The translations under genes were made by a program, and so were the position numbers. A DNA stretch of 64,000 nt from Lachnospiraceae bacterium (GTDB taxonomy: Bacteria > Bacillota > Clostridia > Lachnospirales > Lachnospiraceae): NCBI GenBank assembly GCA_017527205.1, contig JAFXQK010000027.1, positions 61,727 to 125,726 on the forward strand. The letters run 5' to 3'. Positions 7,869 to 16,662 of the stretch are shown here, one piece after another. Below the pieces are notes generated by a model. The model had not been told where the DNA came from. It worked only from the letters and a program-made list of their open reading frames with translations, and made no database searches. Positions within the stretch are counted from its first letter, which is position 1; the number at the start of each line of letters is the position of its first letter.

Positions 7869-9806
7869 ATGACGAAGCGTAAAAGAATCGCGGCATTTGT
7901 TGCCTACCCCGAACTCATTCACGTACGAAGAATCCTGGATGGAATTCGTGAGCAGTGTAAGACCTATGATTATGATCTCTGTGTATTTTCCTCCAATACA
8001 CATCTGTCCTTTCCGCATGAGGAATACGTGCAAGGCGAGGGCAATATCTTTGAACTGGCAAATTTTGATGCTCTGGACGGTGTCATTCTGGATTACTCTA
8101 CGCTGACGGGAGATCCGGGTGACAAGATGTTAAAGCGCCTTCGTGAGCGCCTTGCAAACTACCCGGACCTGCCGAAGTGTATCCTGGAGGTACCGCTGGA
8201 GGGCCTGCATCTGATCGAAAATGACAATGAGGCGGTTCTGCGTGAAATGTGTCGCCACGTGATCGAGGTGCACGGGTGTAAAAATATTTGCATTTTGACT
8301 GGAAATCAGGGCTTTGAAGTGGCGGAAAAGCGCCTTGCGATTTTCCTGGATGAAATTGGAAAGCATGGACTTGAGGTGACGCCGGAGCATGTCGTTTATG
8401 GCGACTTTTGGTATTTTGGCGGTGATGCGCTGGCTCGCAAAATTGCGAGTGGAGAAATCTCCCGTCCGGATGCGGTAATTTGTGCCAGCGACTGTATGGC
8501 GATCGGTCTGATGGACCGACTGGCGAAGTATCATATCAAGGTTCCCGGTGACATTGTTGTCATTGGCTTTGACGCTACGGATGAGGGCGCAGTGAATCCG
8601 ACGCCGCTGTCCTCCTTTGACCCGGGCGACGTAAAGATGGGCGCCGATGCCGTGGATTATCTGCGGAGCCAGATCGAGCCCGAAAAGGAAATCATCCCCA
8701 TGGAAGGAAACGTCATGCAATCCTTCCATCCGGGGGCAAGCTGTGGCTGCCAGACGGATCCGTCCTATGCCATGAAAAGATTTCGCGATGCTCTGTATGT
8801 CAGCTCCTTTAACCATGCTGACGAGGACTACATGAATAAGTTTAGCCTCGGAACATTGATGGAGAGTTATGCGCTGGAAAGCTTTACGGCATCTAAGTCC
8901 TCGGAGGAATGTCTGCAGAACATTTTTAACTACGCGAATTTGTTGAGTCCATTTCGAAATTTTTATCTTTGTCTAAAGGAGAACTGGCTTGACATCGAGG
9001 ATACGATGATGCATGGCTATCCGGAAGAAATGAAGATTTACGTGGCGAATTCGGCCGTCGAGGAAGGGAGCTATTGCGGGGAGGCGAATGCCGTTTCGTT
9101 TCCTACAAGCATCATGTTGCCAAAGCTCGAGGAGGATAGGGAAGAGGCCCATGCCTTTTACTTTTCCCCTGTGCATTTCAACGGCATTCTGCTTGGCTTT
9201 GCCGTATTGCAAAGAGAGCTGGTGGAACATCCGGCACTGCATACCATCTATCGGAACTGGCTCCGTTATGTCAATAATGCCTTAGAGATGATCCGTTCCA
9301 AGGAGAGACTGCAGACGCTTTCCGTCCGTGATGAAATGACAGGTGCCTACAACCGAAGGGGCATGTATGAGATCTTCAGAGACATGCTCGCAAAGGCGAA
9401 GCAGGGGGATTCCCTGTTCGCAAGTGTTATTGACATGGATGGCCTTAAGTATGTAAACGATACCTTTGGCCATGGCGAGGGCGATCTCGGAATTAAGACC
9501 GTGTGTCAGGTTCTTTTCTCCATAGCAAAGGAGAATGAGATCATCGTAAGAAGTGGTGGCGATGAGTTTTTTCTGATCGGCATCGGAAGCTATACAAAGG
9601 ATGCCGAGGCAATACGGGCCAACGAGTTTACGCAGGCCATGGCTAAGTGGTCGGAAAGGTTAGAAAAGCCCTACAACGTTTCTGCGAGCATCGGATGCGT
9701 TGTGTTTGAAGATTGCCATAAGGTAAGCCTGGACAATGCCCTGAGTGAGGCAGATGAGAGAATGTATCACTACAAGCTAAGACACAGACGCCATAGAAGT
9801 GTTTAA
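7869..9806 (+). CDS. Diguanylate cyclase with LacI/periplasmic-binding-protein-like sensor domain
   Basis: A 645-residue cytoplasmic sensor. Residues 1-290 resemble the type-1 periplasmic-binding fold of LacI-family regulators (IAAFVAYPELIHVRRILDGI at the start, later GDIVVIGFDATDEGAVNPTPLSSF), but without a helix-turn-helix or signal peptide. The middle region (about 300-470) is unassigned and could be GAF-like. The GGDEF domain occupies about 480-645 with an intact GGDEF at 563-567, so diguanylate cyclase activity is expected. The position of the product-inhibition site (RxxD) reads KENE, so the usual feedback site looks absent. The ribosome binding site is GAAGGAG. It probably forms one transcript with the sugar kinase upstream and lies 57 bases before the HD-GYP gene. 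Confidence 0.88.
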   Translation: MTKRKRIAAFVAYPELIHVRRILDGIREQCKTYDYDLCVFSSNTHLSFPHEEYVQGEGNIFELANFDALDGVILDYSTLTGDPGDKMLKRLRERLANYPDLPKCILEVPLEGLHLIENDNEAVLREMCRHVIEVHGCKNICILTGNQGFEVAEKRLAIFLDEIGKHGLEVTPEHVVYGDFWYFGGDALARKIASGEISRPDAVICASDCMAIGLMDRLAKYHIKVPGDIVVIGFDATDEGAVNPTPLSSFDPGDVKMGADAVDYLRSQIEPEKEIIPMEGNVMQSFHPGASCGCQTDPSYAMKRFRDALYVSSFNHADEDYMNKFSLGTLMESYALESFTASKSSEECLQNIFNYANLLSPFRNFYLCLKENWLDIEDTMMHGYPEEMKIYVANSAVEEGSYCGEANAVSFPTSIMLPKLEEDREEAHAFYFSPVHFNGILLGFAVLQRELVEHPALHTIYRNWLRYVNNALEMIRSKERLQTLSVRDEMTGAYNRRGMYEIFRDMLAKAKQGDSLFASVIDMDGLKYVNDTFGHGEGDLGIKTVCQVLFSIAKENEIIVRSGGDEFFLIGIGSYTKDAEAIRANEFTQAMAKWSERLEKPYNVSASIGCVVFEDCHKVSLDNALSEADERMYHYKLRHRRHRSV

Positions 9807-9863
9807 TTTCAAAACGTTTAGTCTTAGTAGAAGAAACGATTGGAAGGGTAAACGATAAAAGCT

Positions 9864-12263
9864 ATGATAGAAGTTCTGGAACAATACCAACAGAATTTAA
9901 TGCTTATGCTCAGTGCCATCTGCGGTACCGTGGCCTTTTTTGTCTTGATCACGAGATCGATCCCGAAAAAAAGACGAGGGCTTCTTTTGGCATTGGAGCT
10001 TACTGCGATGTTTTTGCTGATCGCAGACAGATTTGCATATTTTTATCGAGGCAACGTGACAAACGTCGGTTGGTGGATGGTACGAATCAGTAACTGCGCC
10101 GTCTTTTTCCTGTCCCTGTTGATACTGCTCGTTTACAATCTCTATCTGAGAAACCTGTTTACGACGGAGGGAGGAATCACCAGGCTGACGATTCGGCTTC
10201 GTCTGGTCGAGATACTGCTGATCATCGGAATGTTCCTGGTTTTGTTGTCTCAGTTTTACGGATTCTATTATACCTTTGATTCCTTTAATCGCTATCAGCG
10301 CGGCTCCTTATTTTATCTCTCTTATATTGTGCCGACCGTTTCCATGCTGTTGCAGCTGTCGGTCATCCTTCAGTATTACAAGCATCTAAGCAGCTGGATC
10401 AGGGCATCCTTGCTTTTGTTTACGATCGTTCCCATGATCGCATCCCTGCTGCAGATTAAGTTCTATGGCCTTTCTCTCACCAATATGTCGATCGTTGGCA
10501 TGGCTGTTTTCCTGTATGTTCTGTCTCTGGTTGACATGAATCATCAGGTAGAACAGGCACATGAGATGAAGATCGCCTTTTTGATGGAAGAACAAAACAG
10601 CATGAGAAGGCTGTTCGAGCAGACGGCAACCGCTTTGGCGAGTGCCATCGATGCAAAGGATACCTACACGCATGGTCATTCAACTCGCGTCGCTGATTAT
10701 TCCCGCATGATCGCAAAGCAGAGCGGCATGGATGAAAAGGAATGCAATGAGGTTTATTACGCGGCCCTTTTGCATGACGTTGGCAAGATCGGTATCCCCA
10801 ATGACATTATCAATAAAAAGGGAAAGCTGACGCCGGAGGAATATGCCGTGATCAAAAAGCATCCCGTGATCGGAAAGCAGATTCTGTCCAGTATTGTGGA
10901 GTTCCCGTACTTAAGCATTGGAGCGAATTTTCATCATGAACGGTATGACGGCAAGGGATATCCTGAACGGCTGAAGGGAGAGGACATTCCGAGACTCGCG
11001 AGGATCATTGCCGTGGCGGATGCCTATGATGCCATGACCTCGAAGCGAAGCTACAGGGATCCGATGCCGCAGCAGCAGGTTCGTGAGGAATTGATCCGCG
11101 GCATTGGTGAGCAGTTTGATCCCGAGTACGCGAAGATCATGATACACCTGCTCGACCTGGATACCGAGTATGAGATGAAGGAGCGCGAGGACGTCAAGGA
11201 ACTGGCTGGAAATGATGAGCTGCAGGTGGATAAATATCGCTCCTATGTTTCCGAGGGAATTCTGCTGACGAAAAAGCTGATGAAGCTGCATCTTGAGGTC
11301 AGCCCGATGGAGGGACATACGGCGGAGGAGGCCTTTGGAACCATCCTTTTGTTTGACTCCCTGGACGGAAGGGTTCACGCCGGCGAAAGACAGGCGTCGG
11401 AGCTTTGCTATTATGAATACGGTGAAATCTGGCTGGATGGCCGCGCGGAGTGTCCTGGCATCAGAAAGATGGAGACGAAGGTCACGAAGCTGGAGAAGGA
11501 ATTGAACGTAAAAGAGCGTGTCGCGAAGAATCAGAGTGTTAAGTCCTATGACCTTGAGGTTGTGAAGTGCCTGGATCACGTACGACTCATTATTTTTGAC
11601 GGAGAGCAGGTTACGGAGCGTATTCTTGCCCTGCCTGACTGTGCAAGATATACCTATCTTGGACTTACGGGACAGTATTGCCGTATCAGCGGAATTTCGA
11701 TCAATCGATCTGAGGAGGACGTTGCGGAGGACTTCATTCCGCGAATTGCGGAGCTCGTCAACTATGCAGATGGTCCTGAGGGAGATCTTCCCAACATTCA
11801 GATTGATGGATACCGATCGGCATCGACAAAGGGCATTCCCATCGTAAACGGAATGAAGATTTCCTTCCATGCCATGAGCCTTCCAACTGCAAGGCTGATC
11901 TGGCATATCCCCTTTGTCAGCGTATTTTCTTCGGAGGATGGACAGATCGACGGACCGGAGTTTCATGAGTTTGCCCTGATCCGCCTTGATGGTGAATATT
12001 GGGATTCCGGAATCTATGCGACCAATAAGCTGACGGTTGACAAGAAGGAGGAATTTGTAGACTGGGATGAGTGGAAGCGCCGCAATAAGGAAGGAATTGA
12101 CGTTGTTGTTTCCTTCCACGTAGAGGGGAACCAGATCACGGTATATACGGAGAATCTGGGAATTTCCGTAAAGAACGTGGTGACCATTATCGACGGGTCA
12201 ACGACGGCCTATGCCGCCCTCACGGGAGATCAGGTCGCACTGACGGACATCCATATTATTTAA
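9864..12263 (+). CDS. Seven-helix HD-GYP c-di-GMP phosphodiesterase with C-terminal beta domain
   Basis: A 799-residue membrane protein. About seven membrane helices (residues 10-220) lead into an HD-GYP domain (about 255-440). HD is at residues 304-305 in LLHDVGKIG, the HHE motif is at 357-359 and GYP is at 365-367, all intact, so it should hydrolyse c-di-GMP to pGpG/GMP. The remaining 330 or so residues are unusual: two beta-rich segments, the last (about 590-799) patterned like a concanavalin-type carbohydrate-binding sandwich and ending VALTDIHII. I could not assign it. The upstream GGDEF gene makes the opposite enzyme, so the two form a matched synthesis/degradation pair. The ribosome binding site is weak, and a terminator follows. 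Confidence 0.88.
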   Translation: MIEVLEQYQQNLMLMLSAICGTVAFFVLITRSIPKKRRGLLLALELTAMFLLIADRFAYFYRGNVTNVGWWMVRISNCAVFFLSLLILLVYNLYLRNLFTTEGGITRLTIRLRLVEILLIIGMFLVLLSQFYGFYYTFDSFNRYQRGSLFYLSYIVPTVSMLLQLSVILQYYKHLSSWIRASLLLFTIVPMIASLLQIKFYGLSLTNMSIVGMAVFLYVLSLVDMNHQVEQAHEMKIAFLMEEQNSMRRLFEQTATALASAIDAKDTYTHGHSTRVADYSRMIAKQSGMDEKECNEVYYAALLHDVGKIGIPNDIINKKGKLTPEEYAVIKKHPVIGKQILSSIVEFPYLSIGANFHHERYDGKGYPERLKGEDIPRLARIIAVADAYDAMTSKRSYRDPMPQQQVREELIRGIGEQFDPEYAKIMIHLLDLDTEYEMKEREDVKELAGNDELQVDKYRSYVSEGILLTKKLMKLHLEVSPMEGHTAEEAFGTILLFDSLDGRVHAGERQASELCYYEYGEIWLDGRAECPGIRKMETKVTKLEKELNVKERVAKNQSVKSYDLEVVKCLDHVRLIIFDGEQVTERILALPDCARYTYLGLTGQYCRISGISINRSEEDVAEDFIPRIAELVNYADGPEGDLPNIQIDGYRSASTKGIPIVNGMKISFHAMSLPTARLIWHIPFVSVFSSEDGQIDGPEFHEFALIRLDGEYWDSGIYATNKLTVDKKEEFVDWDEWKRRNKEGIDVVVSFHVEGNQITVYTENLGISVKNVVTIIDGSTTAYAALTGDQVALTDIHII

Positions 12264-12295
12264 GAATCAGTTAAGAAATAGAAAAGAGATAGCTT

Positions 12296-12357
12296 AAGAC
12301 TTTTATGCTCCGACGTTGTATTGTAAGATCAACAAGGAACGTAAAAGTCTTTTTTTA
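12296..12357 (+). terminator. Terminator of the c-di-GMP block
   Basis: AAGACTTTTA and TAAAAGTCTT enclose a 36-base loop able to form an inner helix (CGTTG/CAACG-like), followed by seven T. It separates the HD-GYP gene from the ABC operon. Confidence 0.75.
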
Positions 12358-12375
12358 GGAAAAAGGGGAAGAAAT

Positions 12376-13197
12376 ATGAGTATGGATCGAGAAAAGCAAA
12401 TCATTTTGACGGCTAAGGATTTATCAAAGACATTTTCCAATGAATCCGTGCAGCAGCACGTACTAAAGAATTTGAATCTCAATATTTATAAGGGTGATTT
12501 CACGGTGGTCATGGGAAACTCCGGATCAGGTAAGAGCACGCTCCTCTACGCGCTTTCCGGAATGGATCAGCCAACGCTTGGAACCATCACCTATTTCGTA
12601 GAGAATGGTAAGAACGAGGAAATCTCGAAATTCAGCAATGATAAGCTGGCACTGTTTCGCAGGGATCACGCGGGCTTCGTATTCCAGCAAAACTACTTAA
12701 ATGATTCCATGAGCGCGCTGGACAACGTCCTCATCAGCGGACTATTAAAGACAAAGGATCGCAAGGCACTTACGGAAAGGGCAAAGGCGCTGCTTGAGAA
12801 GGTCGAGATCAGTGAACGTGATTTTCAGAAATTCCCGACGCAGCTCTCCGGCGGTCAGCAGCAGAGAGTTGCCGTTGTCAGGGGCGTGATCAATGCACCG
12901 GAGATTCTCTTCGCGGATGAGCCGACGGGTGCACTGAACTCCCAAAACACGATCAACGTACTGGACATCCTCAGTGACTTAAATGCGCAGGGACAGAGCA
13001 TTGTCATGGTAACCCATGCGATCAAGGCCGCGGAGAGAGGCAATCGGATCATTTATCTCTCGGATGGCGTGATCTCTGATGAGTGTGACCTTGGCCCCTA
13101 TCTTGGAGATTACAAGGATGAGAAAAATCCGAATCAGACAAAGGCCATCGAAAGGCACAGGAAGCTGAAGGATTTCCTGCAGGAGCAGGGCTGGTAA
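12376..13197 (+). CDS. ABC transporter ATP-binding protein (MacB/LolD type)
   Basis: A 273-residue ATPase with Walker A GNSGSGKST (about 50-58), Q-loop FVFQQNYLND, signature LSGGQQQRVAV (about 160-170) and Walker B ILFADEPTGAL. The ADEPTGAL form is typical of MacB/LolD/BceA-type ATPases that power FtsX-like permeases. ATG at 12376 follows AAAAGGGGAAG; an in-frame ATG 60 bases upstream lies inside the preceding terminator and is rejected. The permease follows 49 bases later, and a two-component pair comes after that. This order suggests a system that responds to, or expels, an envelope-active peptide. Confidence 0.9.
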   Translation: MSMDREKQIILTAKDLSKTFSNESVQQHVLKNLNLNIYKGDFTVVMGNSGSGKSTLLYALSGMDQPTLGTITYFVENGKNEEISKFSNDKLALFRRDHAGFVFQQNYLNDSMSALDNVLISGLLKTKDRKALTERAKALLEKVEISERDFQKFPTQLSGGQQQRVAVVRGVINAPEILFADEPTGALNSQNTINVLDILSDLNAQGQSIVMVTHAIKAAERGNRIIYLSDGVISDECDLGPYLGDYKDEKNPNQTKAIERHRKLKDFLQEQGW

Positions 13198-13246
13198 GAG
13201 ATGACGCGGAGAGCGCGTACGAACCATTACGGAGAGGAAACAAGCC

Positions 13247-15655
13247 ATGTATAGATTATTTATGATTGCGAAGAACAACATGAAAAAACAAAAGGGTGAC
13301 ATGTTCACCTTCTTTATCCTGACCTTTCTCACGGCATTTCTGATCTTCGACAGCGCCAGCGCGATGCTTGGGCTTGGAAGAATCCTAGATGACCGTTTTC
13401 AGGAGATTAACGGTGCCCACGTCATGATCATAAATCTGGATACCGAGGCGGAGCAGGAATGCGCCGAGAAGGCAATTGAGAAGAATCCCCATATCATTGA
13501 TTATGAGAAAACACCGATGCTGCAGTTCGGAGCGGAATATCGGAAAAAGGGTGAGCAGGACTATTCCTCCTATACCTTTTTCGCGGAGAGCTTTACGCAG
13601 GAAAAACGGATCATGAAGGTTGCAGATGAAAAAAGGGAATATCAGAAAAATGACATTCTGCTTCCGTATCATCTAAAGAGCAGTTATCAGGTGGACGACG
13701 TCATGCAGGTCAAGATCGGCGAGGAAGTCTATGATTTCAACATTGCCGGTTTCCTGGAGGATCCTTATTTTTGCAGCACCATGAACATTACGATTTTCTC
13801 CGTATGCCTGTCTCCGGAAATGATGGATCAAATGGTGCAGGATCATCCAGGCAATGTTCTGAAGGGTTATGTTCACAAAGGCATTGCGGACGTACAAGGC
13901 TTTGCAGATGCCTATACCACGAATGATTTGGAAAAGGAGATTACGGAAAGCTATAAGAATTATTTGAAGGAGTATGCGGAAAAGAATCCGGGAAATGATT
14001 ACACGAATTATATGGCGATCAACTGGGAGATGATGAAGGGAGGATCTCAGTTCCTTCCTATCATTGTGATGGCGATCCTGTTACTGTTTGCGGGTATGAT
14101 CCTTGTGATTTCCATGGTCATCATCTCCTTTAGCATCAAGAACTTTATTCAGAGGAACATGAAGAATACGGGTATCCTGGAGGCCAGCGGATATACGGTG
14201 CGAGAGCTTCGTATCTCCCTGATCCTGCAGATACTGCTGGTAGCAATGGCCGGAGTGGTCGCGGGTATTGGCGTTGCAATTGCAACCTTTAGAAGCTTCG
14301 GGGACGTCGTCGGATCCGTTTTGGGGCTTCGTTGGAATCAGCCTGTCAATTGGGGGGCAGCAGCGGGAACGCTTCTTGGGATCCTTGTTGTCATTTGGCT
14401 TGTCGGCATCAAGATCAGCAGTACCTACAAGAAGATCACCGTGCTGGATGCGCTTCGCGGGGGAATCAATACCCATAACTATAAAAAGAATTATTTCCCG
14501 CTCGATAAGACGCCTCTGCCCGTACCCCTTGCTTTGTCCTTGAAGGAGACCTTTGGCGGACTTGGAAGAAATTGTTTGATGGTCATCATTAGTTCGCTCC
14601 TTGTGATTTCAACGTTGATCGGATTTGGACTCGTGGAAAACTTTGCGAAGAATACAGACAATCTCGTGAACATGTTGGCGTTTGAGACATGTACGGATGT
14701 GGTCACTGCAGTTGGATGTGATAAGGATCTTTCAGAGGATCTGCGGAAGCTTTCAGGGGTGGACGGGGTGCTGGTCAATATGGGCTTTGAACCCGTTGTC
14801 TATTATGGGGATCAAAAGAGTTCTTATTATTGCTATGCGGTAGATGATCTTAACAATACACGGTGTACCAATCTTCTGGAGGGCAGATATCCGGAAAGGG
14901 ACAACGAAATCATGGTTACCCCCGGCATTGCAGATGATTTTGGGGTAAAGATTGGCGACATATTGGAGATTGAGTATGCGGGGAAAAAGGAAGAGTATCT
15001 CATCACTGGCATCAACCAGAGATTGGAGCGTATGGGCCGCACGATCTATATGAGAATTGACGGCGCCAAGAGAATTCTTTCCGGAGAGGTTGTCAGTGCC
15101 TATCGGTATTACGTTTACGCAAAGGAAGGCGTTTCCTATGAAGAAGTCAAGGGGGCGATTGAGAAGTATGCCGGCGAGAAGGAACTTGAGCTTCAGCATG
15201 AGGATAATTATAAAGAGATGCGTAGCACGATTGCTATGGTAACCCTTGCGCTAAATGCGATCTGTATCGCCATTATTGTCATCACGATGATCATTGTAAT
15301 CTTTGTGGAAGCCCTTGTGATCCGCGCAAAGATTGCAAGAGAGTGGCGCAGCATGGGAATCAGTAAGGCGCTTGGCCAGACGTCGGGCGGACTGATCATG
15401 CAGATCATGCTTTCCAATTTACCGGCGATCTTTGCGGGTGCGATCCTGGGCGGATTAGTTGCTCCCTTTGTCGGAAGAACTCTGGTGAAGACAATGTTCT
15501 CCTTGTTCGCCGTCCAAAGGGTATGTTTTGGCATTCCGTTCTATTATGTGTTAGTCACGGTAGCCGGAATTATCATCGTGGCAATCCTGACGTCAGGAGC
15601 CGTAGGACTCAAGGTCAGAAAGCTCAAGGCCGTCGCCATGATCACGGAGGAGTAA
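13247..15655 (+). CDS. FtsX-like ABC transporter permease
   Basis: An 802-residue permease with two FtsX-type core domains. There is one N-terminal helix (about 20-42), a large extracytoplasmic domain (about 43-270), three helices (about 275-390), another helix near 440, a second extracytoplasmic domain (about 465-655) and three final helices (about 660-790). This is larger than BceB (about 650 residues, with a single large outer domain) and closer to the MacB/lipoprotein-release-like double FtsX layout. It works with the ATPase encoded just upstream. The ribosome binding site is GGAGAGG. The substrate is not identifiable; the adjacent OmpR/histidine-kinase pair points to antimicrobial peptides or envelope stress. 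Confidence 0.88.
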   Translation: MYRLFMIAKNNMKKQKGDMFTFFILTFLTAFLIFDSASAMLGLGRILDDRFQEINGAHVMIINLDTEAEQECAEKAIEKNPHIIDYEKTPMLQFGAEYRKKGEQDYSSYTFFAESFTQEKRIMKVADEKREYQKNDILLPYHLKSSYQVDDVMQVKIGEEVYDFNIAGFLEDPYFCSTMNITIFSVCLSPEMMDQMVQDHPGNVLKGYVHKGIADVQGFADAYTTNDLEKEITESYKNYLKEYAEKNPGNDYTNYMAINWEMMKGGSQFLPIIVMAILLLFAGMILVISMVIISFSIKNFIQRNMKNTGILEASGYTVRELRISLILQILLVAMAGVVAGIGVAIATFRSFGDVVGSVLGLRWNQPVNWGAAAGTLLGILVVIWLVGIKISSTYKKITVLDALRGGINTHNYKKNYFPLDKTPLPVPLALSLKETFGGLGRNCLMVIISSLLVISTLIGFGLVENFAKNTDNLVNMLAFETCTDVVTAVGCDKDLSEDLRKLSGVDGVLVNMGFEPVVYYGDQKSSYYCYAVDDLNNTRCTNLLEGRYPERDNEIMVTPGIADDFGVKIGDILEIEYAGKKEEYLITGINQRLERMGRTIYMRIDGAKRILSGEVVSAYRYYVYAKEGVSYEEVKGAIEKYAGEKELELQHEDNYKEMRSTIAMVTLALNAICIAIIVITMIIVIFVEALVIRAKIAREWRSMGISKALGQTSGGLIMQIMLSNLPAIFAGAILGGLVAPFVGRTLVKTMFSLFAVQRVCFGIPFYYVLVTVAGIIIVAILTSGAVGLKVRKLKAVAMITEE

Positions 15656-15778
15656 AATCTTTGCATAACTCGGGGAAACGAAAAAATTACCTTAATGGCA
15701 TCTCGCGCCTCGGGGTTATCGCAAGGTGAGGGATGTTGTATTGGGCAAGAGTATTGGGAAAGGGTGTCGGAAAGGGCG

Positions 15779-15807
15779 TTGCGTAAATTTTGTGGTGGTG
15801 GTAGAAT
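15779..15807 (+). promoter_or_regulatory. Promoter of the two-component pair
   Basis: TTGCGT, 17 bases, TAGAAT, 24 bases before the response-regulator start. It suggests that the regulator and kinase can be made independently of the ABC genes. Confidence 0.55.
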
Positions 15808-15831
15808 AGGCATAGACAGGGGGAACCGGGT

Positions 15832-16662
15832 ATGCATTATGATTGTCTGATCGTGGATGATGAAGTTGAACTGGCGAAGATGACGGCAGAGTATTTTGGG
15901 ATGTTTGACATAAAGACGCAGTACGTAAGCAGTGCTGCGTCTTGTTTTGATTTTCTGGAACGGAATGAGGTTGACGTCATTTTGCTGGATATCAATCTTG
16001 GGGACGGTTCTGGGTTTGAGGTCTGTAAGACCGTGCGGGAGAAGTATCAGCTGCCGATTTTGTTCATCAGCGCAAGGCAGAGCGATGATGACGTGCTGGT
16101 GGCGCTTTCCATTGGCGGAGATGATTACGTGAAAAAGCCTTACAGTCTTTCGGTGCTTCTTGCAAAGGTAAAGGTGAATTTGAAAAGAGTGCAGCAGATG
16201 AAGCAGCTTGCAAGCGAGGCGAAGGAAGGACAGGCAGATGCCGCAGCGAGGCAGGGCGCTTTGGCACAGATGGAAGGGAAGATGGGGCAGGCTAACTTTG
16301 CGCAGGCGGAAGGGAAAGCGGATCAGACGGCAATTGCAGGTGCAGACGGGGCGGCAGCAGGTGTCTCATCAGGCGGGAGACAACAGTTGACGTTAGATGC
16401 AGCCACGATGTCAGCCATCATGGATGGAAATCGCATTCCCTTAAAGGCGAAGGAGTTTGCGCTGCTGAAGGTCCTTTACGAGCATAAAAATACCATTGTG
16501 ACGAAGGAGCAGCTGTTTGATGAGGTTTGGGGTGACAGCTTTTATGGCGATGGCACGCTGAATGTTCATGTGAGAAAGCTGCGGGAAAAATTAGAGAAGG
16601 ATCCCAACAATCCAGAGCTACTGAAAACCATCTGGGGAACGGGGTACATGTTAGAGCTATGA
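15832..16662 (+). CDS. OmpR-family response regulator with expanded linker
   Basis: A 276-residue DNA-binding response regulator. The receiver domain (about 1-115) has the acidic pair D9/D10, phospho-acceptor D53 (VILLDINLG) and the conserved Lys in DDYVKKPYS. The C-terminal winged helix (about 182-276) is intact (ALLKVLYEHKNTIVTKEQLFDEVWG). The linker, about 125-178, is a roughly 50-residue stretch rich in Ala, Gly and Gln, much longer than the usual 10-20 residues. The stop codon overlaps the kinase start by four bases (ATGA), so translation is coupled. It probably controls the ABC operon upstream. Confidence 0.92.
   Translation: MHYDCLIVDDEVELAKMTAEYFGMFDIKTQYVSSAASCFDFLERNEVDVILLDINLGDGSGFEVCKTVREKYQLPILFISARQSDDDVLVALSIGGDDYVKKPYSLSVLLAKVKVNLKRVQQMKQLASEAKEGQADAAARQGALAQMEGKMGQANFAQAEGKADQTAIAGADGAAAGVSSGGRQQLTLDAATMSAIMDGNRIPLKAKEFALLKVLYEHKNTIVTKEQLFDEVWGDSFYGDGTLNVHVRKLREKLEKDPNNPELLKTIWGTGYMLEL

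Noticed and set aside
10911..12119. 402-aa minus-strand ORF over the HD-GYP gene
   Set aside because: Shadow of the plus-strand gene; no ribosome binding site.
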